Source of the DNA: Desulfobacterales bacterium
Lineage (GTDB): Bacteria > Desulfobacterota > Desulfobacteria > Desulfobacterales > JAUCGF01
Assembly: GCA_029940345.1 (NCBI GenBank)
Contig: JAOZRC010000365.1
Coordinates: 1-5,903 of the forward strand
Direction: 5' to 3'
Length of the DNA: 5,903 nucleotides
In this document: positions 1-5,903 of the stretch, in pieces
Position numbering within the stretch: position 1 is the first letter of the stretch
Layout of the letters: every line of letters begins with the position of its first letter
Program-made: the position numbers and the translations under genes
Notes under the pieces: model-generated
Told to the model about the DNA's origin: nothing
Seen by the model: the letters and a program-made list of their open reading frames with translations, nothing else
Databases searched by the model: none

Positions 1-81
1 AATGGGAAAGTTAATTCGTTCCCGTTACTTAGAGCCTGTTTGAAAAGTCTTAAATCGGCTGCAAAAGCCATAACAGCGCAG

Positions 82-158
82 TTTTATCAGGATATCATCT
101 TTGCCTTTAATTGGGTATCGCCAGAATTAAGGCAGACGCCCTATAATTTTATCAGGAT
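82..158. repeat. Short direct repeat TTTTATCAGGAT (two copies)
   Basis: The 12-bp word TTTTATCAGGAT occurs at 82-93, downstream of the CobW-family gene, and at 147-158, inside its last codons, 65 bp apart. The hairpin over the stop codon lies between them. It may be the trace of a small tandem duplication; no function is evident. Confidence 0.35.
102..134 (-). other. Hairpin spanning the stop codon of the CobW-family gene
   Basis: TGCCTTTAATT (102-112) pairs with AATTAAGGCA (125-134), a 10-bp stem with one bulged T around a 12-nt loop. It covers the TAA stop of the GTPase gene. On the minus strand the stem is not followed by a T-run, so it is not a canonical Rho-independent terminator. It could still mark or protect the 3' end of the transcript. 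Confidence 0.3.
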
Positions 159-1104
159 CAATTCCCCAGCCAATAAATACCAAACGGGTTTGCGGTTCTC
201 CATCCCAGGGAGTGTATTCGCTTTTTCCGCCGACAAAATTGACCATCTCGGCTCGATCTGCGAACCGAATCAGGCCTTTCATACGGAAGAGTTCCCAAGG
301 CAAAGCGTTAACGAATTTTTTAAAAGAAGCCTCATCCGCAGCGTTGTTATTCACATAAGAAAAGGTCACATAGTTTTCAGTTGTGGCTGTTCCAGCCAGA
401 TGATGATCAATTCCGGTACGGTCTTGTAATTGCTGATCATAACTTCGTTTAAAATAACGGATCGGCTGAAGATTGACACTTTTGGATTTTGGCGTCATCC
501 ACAAGGTTTCGGGATCAATACCGCAATGAATTGTGGGGATTACCTGGCAGCCAGGAATGGCTTGATGGATTTCGCTGAGAAAACCAGGGATTTTGGCCTT
601 GTCGAACAAATCGATTTTATTAAGCAAAATGAGATCAGCGGTTTCCAGTTGACTGTAGAAAAGGGGGCCAAATGCCTCCCGCGCTTCCCAGAAATCAGCG
701 TCCAACACCGTAATAATCTTTCTAAGCATCATGCGATCACCGATATCAGGCATGTTGAAAACCGGCAAAACAGATGCCGGATCGGCAATGCCGGAAGCCT
801 CGATCAAAATTCGGGCAGGATGAAAACGATTCCACACACGGTTGAGCGACTGTTTAAAATCGCTGCTTAACGTGCAACAGATACAGCCGCTGGAAAGTTC
901 GATCACATCTGACTTGCTGTTTTTAAGGAGTAGCCCGTCAATTCCCGCATCACCGAACTCATTCACAATGACGACCGTATCGGACAGATCGGCAGGCCAT
1001 GATAGAATACGTTTCAACAGGGTTGTCTTGCCGGCACCCAGGAAACCGGACAACAACACCACTTGGGCTTTGGTTTCATGTTTCAATTTTAAAGTGTCTT
1101 GCAT
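127..1104 (-). CDS. CobW/COG0523-family G3E GTPase (putative metallochaperone)
   Basis: A cytoplasmic P-loop GTPase of the G3E class, whose members use GTP hydrolysis to deliver metals (Zn, Co, Ni and others) to client proteins. Seen in the 325-residue product: Walker A GFLGAGKTT at residues 20-28; switch I NEFGDAGID at 48-56; the family metal-binding CxCC motif as GCICC at 73-77; a Walker B-region IEASGIADP at 101-109; the guanine-specificity motif NKID at 162-165; and a CobW C-terminal domain at about 245-322. Length is normal for the family. The ATG at 1104 is preceded on the minus strand by AAAGGA about 6 nt away, which supports this start. There is no long histidine-rich linker, only a DHH at 233-235, so the metal cannot be read from sequence. 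It is transcribed divergently from the CHAD gene, and no cobalamin genes lie nearby, so the name cobW is not justified. The family call is very secure; the substrate is unknown. Confidence 0.95.
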   Translation of the reverse strand: MQDTLKLKHETKAQVVLLSGFLGAGKTTLLKRILSWPADLSDTVVIVNEFGDAGIDGLLLKNSKSDVIELSSGCICCTLSSDFKQSLNRVWNRFHPARILIEASGIADPASVLPVFNMPDIGDRMMLRKIITVLDADFWEAREAFGPLFYSQLETADLILLNKIDLFDKAKIPGFLSEIHQAIPGCQVIPTIHCGIDPETLWMTPKSKSVNLQPIRYFKRSYDQQLQDRTGIDHHLAGTATTENYVTFSYVNNNAADEASFKKFVNALPWELFRMKGLIRFADRAEMVNFVGGKSEYTPWDGEPQTRLVFIGWGIDPDKIIGRLP

Positions 1105-1253
1105 AAATATCCTTTGGTATGTTTATCACCCGCTTTTCATCTGAGACGTTCATTCGATTATTAGCTTGAAAATGTAAATATAATTTGGTAGAAAAAATTA
1201 GAATTTCAATATATTCGCAAGTAAGTAGCTGCAAAAAATGAAAGGAAAAACAC
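1105..1253. promoter_or_regulatory. Divergent AT-rich intergenic/promoter region
   Basis: This 149-bp region separates the divergently transcribed GTPase and CHAD genes and must carry both promoters. For the CHAD direction a perfect TATAAT box lies at 1179-1184, which would give a leader of about 60 nt, but no good -35 hexamer is found 16-18 bp upstream. For the GTPase direction only weak AT-rich candidates are visible. No clear operator palindrome or riboswitch-like structure was found by eye. Confidence 0.45.
1179..1184 (+). promoter_or_regulatory. Candidate -10 box (TATAAT) for the CHAD-parA operon
   Basis: A perfect match to the sigma70 -10 consensus, 70 bp upstream of the CHAD start codon, in the only space available for the operon promoter. 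The sequence at the expected -35 position is poor (GATTAT at 17-bp spacing), so it would need an activator or be weak. In such AT-rich DNA a chance match is possible. Confidence 0.35.
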
Positions 1254-2780
1254 ATGCCGGTTAAAGTTTATGCCATGCCGGACACTGAAACGGCGCTGGC
1301 GCTCAAAAACGCACTTGAGGAAAACTTTTCAGATCTGATTGAAACGTCTGACAGTATTGACATTGAACTTTACGACACGTTTGACTGGCGTTTGTACAAA
1401 AAAAAACGCATGCTTGTCAAATGCGGAAACCATCTGGCGATTGTTGATTTAAACAGCGATGCAAATCTGGCAGAACACACCTGCCGAGGGGCTCTGTTAC
1501 CGAAGTTCTGGTGGGATTATCCCGCTTCGGATTTCAGGGAACAACTAAAACCGCTGGCACACATCCGGGGATTGCAATGTGTTGCAAGACTGACACGGGA
1601 ACAAACGGTTTTGCGCTTGCTGAACGAGGATGCCAAAACCGTTGTACGCGTCATGTTGGAAAAAACGGTTGTTCATGGCCAGGAAAGATCGACCGACCAA
1701 TGTGTCCTCGCACCGGTGAAAGGATATCGCCAGGAGGCTAAACAGGTTGCCAAACTACTGTCGACCAATGGTTTAAAACAAGTTACCACGCCGGTTTATA
1801 TTCGGGCCATTAAACATGCCGGTCTGAAACCCGGCGCTTATTCATCCAAAGTCAACATAACGCTGACGCCTGATATGAATAGCCAGGATGCGGTTAAACG
1901 TCTTTTGGCATACCTGGTCGGTGTCATGCGTCTCAATGAAGATGGCGTTCGCCTGGACATTGACAGTGAATTTTTACACGATTTTCGTGTTGCCGTACGT
2001 CGTTCGCGCTCATTACTCAGTCAGGTGAAAGGTGTGCTTGACCCGCAAACCACCGCTAAATTGCAAACCGATTTGCGCACACTGGGCCAATTGACCGGCC
2101 GGCTGCGCGATTTGGATGTTTACCTGCTGATGCAATCCCACTACGAAAGGCTTGTTCCCGAACCGCTTCGTCCCGGCGTCATCCGGTTGTTTCGTTCGTT
2201 GAAAGCCAAACGCGGCAATGAATTGAAAAAAGTGGCAGCGGCGATGGCAAGCGACGAATACGATAGCATAATCACTTTCCTGGAAAATTTCCCGAAACAA
2301 AATCATGACACGGCGTCAACACCGGTTAACGCCCTTTTTCCGACGATTGAAATCGCCAAAACCGTTATATTCAAGCGCTTTCGTAAAATCATCAAATCCG
2401 GCGGCAAGATTACTACGGCCACGCCGGACGCAAAAATCCATCGTCTGAGGATTGAATGCAAAAAGTTGCGCTATTTGCTTGAGTTTTTTGCCTCCCTTTT
2501 TCCCACCGAGGAAATGAAAGCATTCATCAAACAACTGAAGATTTTGCAGGATAACCTGGGAACGTTTAATGATCTGTCTGTTCAACAGATTTTTTTATAT
2601 GATTATTTGAAAACGATGCGTACGTCTTCCGTTAATTCATTTCAGCTAGCGGCGGCCACGGGCGGTCTGATTGTGCGGTTAAATATGGAACAAGCCGAGG
2701 TTCGCCGGGCCTTTTTCAATGTGTTCCGGCAATTCGATTCCAAAGACAATCGCAAATGTTTTACCAAACTTTTCACTTAA
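1254..2780 (+). CDS. CHAD domain protein with degenerate CYTH-like N-terminus
   Basis: CHAD domains are helical, positively charged domains that bind inorganic polyphosphate and target proteins to polyphosphate granules; they often follow a CYTH (triphosphate-binding) domain. In this 508-residue product the CHAD domain covers about 210-505. Two basic, histidine-containing helices mark it: LHDFRVAVRRSR at 241-252 (His242) and IHRLRIECKKLRYLL at 395-409 (His396). RDLDVYLL (285-292) and LQDNLGTFNDL (431-441) are further family motifs. The N-terminal ~180 residues contain ELYDTFDWRLYKKKRML at 38-54, which resembles the CYTH strand reading YDTxDWRL, but the ExExK motif that opens a catalytic CYTH domain is absent, so catalysis is unlikely. 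The ATG at 1254 has AAAGGA (1241-1246) 7 nt upstream. No signal peptide or membrane segment is seen. The parA gene follows after 19 bp. CHAD is certain; the polyphosphate role comes from the family. Confidence 0.93.
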   Translation: MPVKVYAMPDTETALALKNALEENFSDLIETSDSIDIELYDTFDWRLYKKKRMLVKCGNHLAIVDLNSDANLAEHTCRGALLPKFWWDYPASDFREQLKPLAHIRGLQCVARLTREQTVLRLLNEDAKTVVRVMLEKTVVHGQERSTDQCVLAPVKGYRQEAKQVAKLLSTNGLKQVTTPVYIRAIKHAGLKPGAYSSKVNITLTPDMNSQDAVKRLLAYLVGVMRLNEDGVRLDIDSEFLHDFRVAVRRSRSLLSQVKGVLDPQTTAKLQTDLRTLGQLTGRLRDLDVYLLMQSHYERLVPEPLRPGVIRLFRSLKAKRGNELKKVAAAMASDEYDSIITFLENFPKQNHDTASTPVNALFPTIEIAKTVIFKRFRKIIKSGGKITTATPDAKIHRLRIECKKLRYLLEFFASLFPTEEMKAFIKQLKILQDNLGTFNDLSVQQIFLYDYLKTMRTSSVNSFQLAAATGGLIVRLNMEQAEVRRAFFNVFRQFDSKDNRKCFTKLFT

Positions 2781-2785
2781 CGCGC

Positions 2786-2802
2786 AAAAGGATTATCTTG
2801 TG
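2786..2802 (+). promoter_or_regulatory. Ribosome-binding site and GTG start deciding the parA N-terminus
   Basis: AAAAGGA (2786-2792) lies 7 nt before a GTG at 2800, the same geometry as the CHAD gene's site. Starting here places the first beta-strand immediately before the P-loop, as in other ParA proteins. The in-frame ATG at 2719 would add 27 residues that are encoded inside the CHAD gene and has no comparable site. Confidence 0.75.
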
Positions 2803-3552
2803 AAAACTGTTGCTTTGTACAGTATCAAAGGTGGTGTGGGAAAGACCGCGGCATGCGTTAACCTGGCTTTTCTGGCGGCATCCGAATCGCGGCACACGCT
2901 GGTGTGCGATTTGGATCCCCAAGGGTCGGCTTCCTATTATTTCAGAATCAGGCCGATACCTAAATATAACAGTCGCAAGTTCCTTAAAGGAGGAAAACGC
3001 ATTGACAAAAATATCAGGGGCACCGATTTTGATTTTTTGGATTTGCTGCCAGCCGATTTCTCCTATCGCAACCTTGATATCCTGCTGAACGAATTCGAAG
3101 ACACGCGCACTTGTTTAAAAAACGTCCTTAAGACGCTTAAAGATCAATATGGTTACGTTTTGCTGGATTGTCCGCCTAATATCACCTTGGTGTCCGAAAA
3201 TATATTCGAGGCGGCTGACATTATCCTGGTTCCTATTATCCCGACCACGCTTTCGATGCTGACTTTAGAAAAACTGTATGCTTTTTTTAAAGTATCCGGT
3301 TTGGAGCAACATAAAATTTATCCGTTTTTCTCTATGGTGGAGCAGCGCAAAACCATGCACCGGCAGATGATGCAGGAACTGATGACCCAAAAGCGAGTGT
3401 TAAAGACATCTATTCCGTATAGCGCCGATGTGGAAAAAATGGGTCTTTTTCGTGAACCATTGACCCATTATCGTCCGAAATCGGCCGCTGCCCAGGCTTA
3501 TCTGGCTTTGTGGCAAGAGATTCAGCAGATTAAATTACAAGTTAATCTGTAA
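2800..3552 (+). CDS. ParA/MinD-family partitioning ATPase
   Basis: ParA-type ATPases dimerise on ATP binding, usually bind DNA non-specifically, and position plasmids, chromosomes or protein cargos. From the GTG start the product has 250 residues, typical of small chromosomal or orphan ParAs. Visible motifs: deviant Walker A KGGVGKT at 10-16 with the signature lysine Lys10; Walker A' DLDPQGSAS at 38-46; Walker B VLLDCPP at 120-126; and the C-terminal FREPLTHYRPKSAAAQAY stretch (218-234) usual in soluble ParAs. There is no N-terminal HTH as in type Ia plasmid ParA, and no MinD-like amphipathic tail is evident. No parB lies in the window; the only linked gene is the CHAD gene 19 bp upstream, so CHAD may be the cargo or adaptor. 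The family call is secure. The cargo is inferred. A plasmid-type role is less likely because ParB is absent. Confidence 0.93.
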   Translation: MKTVALYSIKGGVGKTAACVNLAFLAASESRHTLVCDLDPQGSASYYFRIRPIPKYNSRKFLKGGKRIDKNIRGTDFDFLDLLPADFSYRNLDILLNEFEDTRTCLKNVLKTLKDQYGYVLLDCPPNITLVSENIFEAADIILVPIIPTTLSMLTLEKLYAFFKVSGLEQHKIYPFFSMVEQRKTMHRQMMQELMTQKRVLKTSIPYSADVEKMGLFREPLTHYRPKSAAAQAYLALWQEIQQIKLQVNL

Positions 3553-3626
3553 CATATTAAAAATATAGAAAATCCATCATTTTATGGTTAACAATTCGAA
3601 GGAGTGGTGAACTTACAGTTTAGCAT

Positions 3627-3773
3627 CGCATAGGTCTATAAGTTACGGCTTTTTCCATTAACCTTTTGAAATTAAAAAATAATTCAACATATCCCCTAAA
3701 AGCAAATTTTTTCTTTAATTTCAGGATGATAACCGGATGTTTACCAAAAAGCCAAAACTTATAGACCTATGCG
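3627..3773. repeat. 147-bp inverted-repeat element (MITE-like or long hairpin)
   Basis: The ends are 28-bp inverted repeats (3627-3654 and 3746-3773) matching at 26 positions; the outer 18 bp (CGCATAGGTCTATAAGTT and its complement) are perfect, followed by two mismatches and then GGCTTTTT/AAAAAGCC. The 91-bp interior is AT-rich and holds a second, nested inverted repeat, TGAAATTAAA (3667-3676) with TTTAATTTCA (3714-3723). No protein is encoded. TAGCAT occurs directly left of the element (3621-3626) and again 3 bp beyond its right end (3777-3782), which could be a slightly misaligned target-site duplication. It sits between two convergent genes, so a role as a bidirectional transcription barrier is an alternative to a miniature transposable element. 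Confidence 0.75.
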
Positions 3774-3811
3774 TAATAGCATTGCGTCAGATTTTGGTGA
3801 AAACATGCACG

Positions 3812-5557
3812 TTATTCATCTTTTTGAAAATAGGTAATTTTCATAGCTGTTCCGATGCCGTTTTCTTTACAAAACCGCAGGGCGTCTCGCGTAAAGCCGC
3901 CAATTGATAAAAAGGATAATAACACAATTTTATCGGGAAATCTCTGGGCAAACGCTTCTGCTTTTTGAAAAAATTTGCGCACAATACCGATGCCGGTGCG
4001 TTGAGCGGTTTTTTTCACTTCTGCCAGAACTGTGCGTCCGCAATCTGAGTCGGCACGTACATCAATTTCAAATTCTTTGCCGTCCGTGCGTTGAAATTTG
4101 TCGCGCATGCGCACGTCGATGATATTTAATCGCGTATTATCCGAAACACCTTCGAAATAAACAGATAGAGGAAAGGTTTGGCGAGTACGGAAATCGGTGA
4201 AGAGTTGAAACTCGGCAAACTTGCCTGCCAGATTGTTCAAGCGTCCCTGGAGAGAATTTCTTTCCTTTTTCAATTGCTCAAGTTCGGCGTTGAAATTCTG
4301 TTTCAAATCCGGAGTGAATTCGCTGATTTCCTCTTCAAAACGATGCCGCAGTATCAGGTAAATCGTGCCATCATGCAATCCTTGGTAGCGAATATCGCCT
4401 CGCCCTTTTTTGATCACATCCGCCTTAACCATGGTCTCCAGTTTTTCACGAATTTTGCGTTGGTCTATTTTCAGGTTCAAGGCGTTTTTGAGTTCGTCGG
4501 CCGTCCAATCACGATCGGGATATTTGCTCAAATGCAATAGAATATTTTTGGCATAGCGTTCGTTGATCTTATCCAGTGTCAGTTCGATATATTCGCCCCA
4601 AGTCATGGACATCTCCGAAGACGCATCCGTGATTTCGTAATTTACCGTATTGACCACGCCTTGCTGCGTAGTGAGGTCTTTCGCCTCATATTCGCTTTGA
4701 ATCACGCATGAAATGAAAAACGGATCGGACATGCAGAGACGATTGATTTGGACAGCGGTTTCGTTAGTGATCGGTTCGTTGCAGAATTGGGCATATTTAT
4801 AGACCGCCTGCAAGCCTTCCTCCGACGTCAAATAGGGATTCATGAACTGGCGTTTCAGCCGCCCCGCTTGCAGATATTTGCCGATCACCGTAATCAGCCA
4901 GCCCACGTAAGAACCGGTAACCAGCATGGGTGCGATTTTGGATTCCACCACATCGTGAAAGCTCCCCGCCATGGTTTCATCGAGCGCTATTTTACAAGCT
5001 TCATCTCGATAGATATATTGCGTAATATTTTGAAATTCATCAATAATTACCAAAATCCGACAGTCTGAAAGCGAAGCATAACGGGATGGTGCCGTGTACG
5101 CGGTTTGCCACATCAAATCATGCCAGCCTAACTTTTTATTTTTCCAAAGCCGGTCGGCATCATTAACCAAATGTTGGATACCATGTTTGATACCATAATC
5201 TTTGATTATCTCCAAGGAAAGCGGATCTTCAACATGCTTTTTATCGCGTTCTAAAAAGGAGATATATTGTGAGGCAAATGCGCAGTAGTATTCAAGGGCA
5301 AACATGGGATACCAGATTTTCATTTCCGCAATATTGAAATAAAACGGAATGATGTCGCCGTCAGCACTCCACAACTGATTGAAAATGCGCTGCACAATCG
5401 CCGTTTTCCCGCTTTTGCGGCGCGCCAGAATGACCCTGGATTTACCCAGTCTTTTGGGTATCCGGCTAAGCCATTTATTCAGAATGGCGAACTCTTTTTC
5501 GCGACCGACTAAAAGATCGGGATCGCCGATTTTTTCGGGCAAGGGGTATTGTATCAT
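3812..5557 (-). CDS. P-loop ATPase fused to winged helix and PD-(D/E)XK nuclease-like domain
   Basis: An archaeal-type ATPase (ATPase_2-like, STAND/AAA+ superfamily) of 581 residues; exact role unknown. Domains in order: an NTPase opening with VGREKEF at 17-23; a P-loop ARRKSGKT at 45-52, where alanine replaces the first canonical glycine but GKT is intact; Walker B ILVIIDEFQNI at 168-178; a sensor-like MLVTGSY at 211-217; a winged helix at about 332-405; a charged coiled coil at about 418-447; and a C-terminal domain with EFEIDV (495-500) and AEVKK (512-516), which fit the D...ExK pattern of PD-(D/E)XK nucleases (Asp499, Glu513, Lys515). The architecture resembles archaeal ATPase-DUF234 proteins. 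The ATG at 5557 has AAGGA about 9 nt upstream. It stands alone, convergent to parA, with its own promoter. A defence, DNA-repair or mobile-element function is possible. The ATPase call is strong; nuclease activity is inferred. Confidence 0.88.
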   Translation of the reverse strand: MIQYPLPEKIGDPDLLVGREKEFAILNKWLSRIPKRLGKSRVILARRKSGKTAIVQRIFNQLWSADGDIIPFYFNIAEMKIWYPMFALEYYCAFASQYISFLERDKKHVEDPLSLEIIKDYGIKHGIQHLVNDADRLWKNKKLGWHDLMWQTAYTAPSRYASLSDCRILVIIDEFQNITQYIYRDEACKIALDETMAGSFHDVVESKIAPMLVTGSYVGWLITVIGKYLQAGRLKRQFMNPYLTSEEGLQAVYKYAQFCNEPITNETAVQINRLCMSDPFFISCVIQSEYEAKDLTTQQGVVNTVNYEITDASSEMSMTWGEYIELTLDKINERYAKNILLHLSKYPDRDWTADELKNALNLKIDQRKIREKLETMVKADVIKKGRGDIRYQGLHDGTIYLILRHRFEEEISEFTPDLKQNFNAELEQLKKERNSLQGRLNNLAGKFAEFQLFTDFRTRQTFPLSVYFEGVSDNTRLNIIDVRMRDKFQRTDGKEFEIDVRADSDCGRTVLAEVKKTAQRTGIGIVRKFFQKAEAFAQRFPDKIVLLSFLSIGGFTRDALRFCKENGIGTAMKITYFQKDE

Positions 5558-5604
5558 TGTTGCATATCCTTGGAAGGTGTTTTGAGGGATAACAATTTAA
5601 CATC

Positions 5605-5633
5605 AGGATACATAGAATAGTGGGAAAGGTCAA
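5605..5633 (-). promoter_or_regulatory. Sigma70-type promoter of the ATPase-nuclease gene
   Basis: On the minus strand TTGACC (5633-5628) is followed after exactly 17 bp by TATCCT (5610-5605), matching the -35 consensus at 5 of 6 and the -10 consensus at 4 of 6 positions. Transcription would begin near 5598, giving a leader of about 40 nt before the ATG at 5557. It is the best promoter-like sequence in the window. Confidence 0.6.
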
Positions 5634-5903
5634 TAATTAAGGGAACGATTCCCATTTATGAACTCGCCGGGCAGGTGTTAAGTTGTTCAGAAACCAGCCT
5701 ACATGGCACTCGGTTTTTGTTAGCAGGTCTGGTACCTACCAGCGGCATGACAATTTCCTGGACCGGCTTGGCCAAAGGCAATATTGAGACCGCAGCGATC
5801 AGTATTTCCAACAACGATAGTGATGAAAATCCATACCAACTGACGCTTAACGGTGAGGGGTCAACCATTTCCGTGCCGGAAATGAATCTGAAACAGGCTG
5901 CTA
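5621..5903 (+). CDS. Fragment of a choice-of-anchor D repeat protein, partial at the window end
   Basis: The frame is open from just after a TAG at 5618-5620 to the window end (94 codons). Its translation contains ISNNDSDENPY (codons 62-72, with NNDSDENPY at 5810-5836), then TLNGEGS and PEMNLKQ, all hallmarks of choice-of-anchor D (HYDIN/ASH-like immunoglobulin-fold) repeats found in large secreted or surface proteins of bacteria. Only the second half of a repeat is present: the usual opening strands ending in a TFTIxNTG-type motif are missing. No signal peptide and no start codon with a ribosome-binding site are visible; the first in-frame ATG is at 5747 and the first GTG at 5675, both without one. 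The 5' limit given is therefore the open frame, not a chosen start. A 5'-truncated remnant, or the far side of a frameshift, is most likely. It overlaps the ATPase promoter, which faces the other way. Confidence 0.55.
5641..5656. repeat. Short palindrome related to the left window edge
   Basis: GGGAACGATTCCCATT at 5641-5656 contains a GGGAA/TTCCC palindrome. Its reverse complement recurs at 1-23, split by a 7-nt insertion: AATGGGAA at 1-8 and TCGTTCCC at 16-23. Both copies are in non-coding or remnant sequence. It may be a scattered repeat or a coincidence. Confidence 0.25.

Noticed and set aside
40..429. Plus-strand open frame of 129 codons at the left end
   Set aside because: From about 127 on it is antisense to the well-supported CobW-family GTPase, it begins with TTG without a ribosome-binding site, and its product is not recognisable.
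1166..1190. AT-rich stretch loosely resembling a Zur-type operator upstream of the COG0523 GTPase
   Set aside because: The half-sites are not symmetric and match the consensus poorly; AT-rich DNA gives such matches by chance.
2719..2799. In-frame ATG start giving a 277-residue ParA
   Set aside because: The extra 27 residues are encoded almost entirely inside the CHAD gene, there is no ribosome-binding site, and ParA proteins begin just before the P-loop as the GTG at 2800 predicts.
2986..3005. Strong internal AAAGGAGG followed by an in-frame ATT within parA, suggesting a second translation start
   Set aside because: ATT starts are very rare, the product would lose the P-loop and Walker A', and the purine run simply encodes KGGK.
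3583..3609. Small ORF of eight codons between parA and the inverted-repeat element
   Set aside because: It is far too short, with no ribosome-binding site and no coding signal.
5658..5681. ATG after AAGGGA that could start the choice-of-anchor D fragment
   Set aside because: It is in a different frame, stops after seven codons, and the spacing to AAGGGA is 13 nt.
5656..5868. Minus-strand open frame of 70 codons near the right end
   Set aside because: It lies opposite the recognisable choice-of-anchor D coding frame and has no recognisable content of its own.

Overview
This window reads as chromosomal DNA of a Gram-negative bacterium of moderate GC content. The mix of genes (a CYTH-like/CHAD protein, a CobW-type GTPase, an archaeal-type ATPase fused to a nuclease-like domain, and a choice-of-anchor D repeat fragment) is reminiscent of Desulfobacterota. 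That taxonomic guess is inference from gene content only.

Layout, left to right. Positions 127-1104 (minus) hold a complete CobW/COG0523 G3E GTPase, a metallochaperone-type protein. A 149-bp AT-rich divergent intergenic region separates it from a plus-strand gene pair: a 508-residue protein with a degenerate CYTH-like N-terminus and a complete CHAD domain (1254-2780), and 19 bp later a ParA/MinD-family ATPase (GTG start at 2800, end 3552). Both genes of the pair have an AAAGGA-type ribosome-binding site exactly 7 nt before the start, and they look like one transcription unit. The 259-bp gap after parA contains a 147-bp element with 28-bp inverted ends, which may be a MITE-like element or a large hairpin. 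Beyond it, convergent to parA, lies a 581-residue ATPase (3812-5557, minus). It has P-loop, winged-helix, coiled-coil and PD-(D/E)XK-like parts and a good sigma70-type promoter of its own. The window ends inside a plus-strand reading frame (5621-5903) encoding part of a choice-of-anchor D repeat, with no credible start; it looks 5'-truncated.

How the genes may work together. CHAD domains bind polyphosphate, and ParA-family ATPases position DNA or large cellular cargos. A tight CHAD-ParA pair with no ParB therefore suggests a system that positions or partitions polyphosphate granules; this is the most interesting hypothesis here. The ATPase-nuclease fusion, flanked by an inverted-repeat element on one side and a gene remnant on the other, looks like an accessory gene, possibly acquired, possibly with a defence or DNA-processing role. 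The GTPase has no evident functional link to its neighbours.
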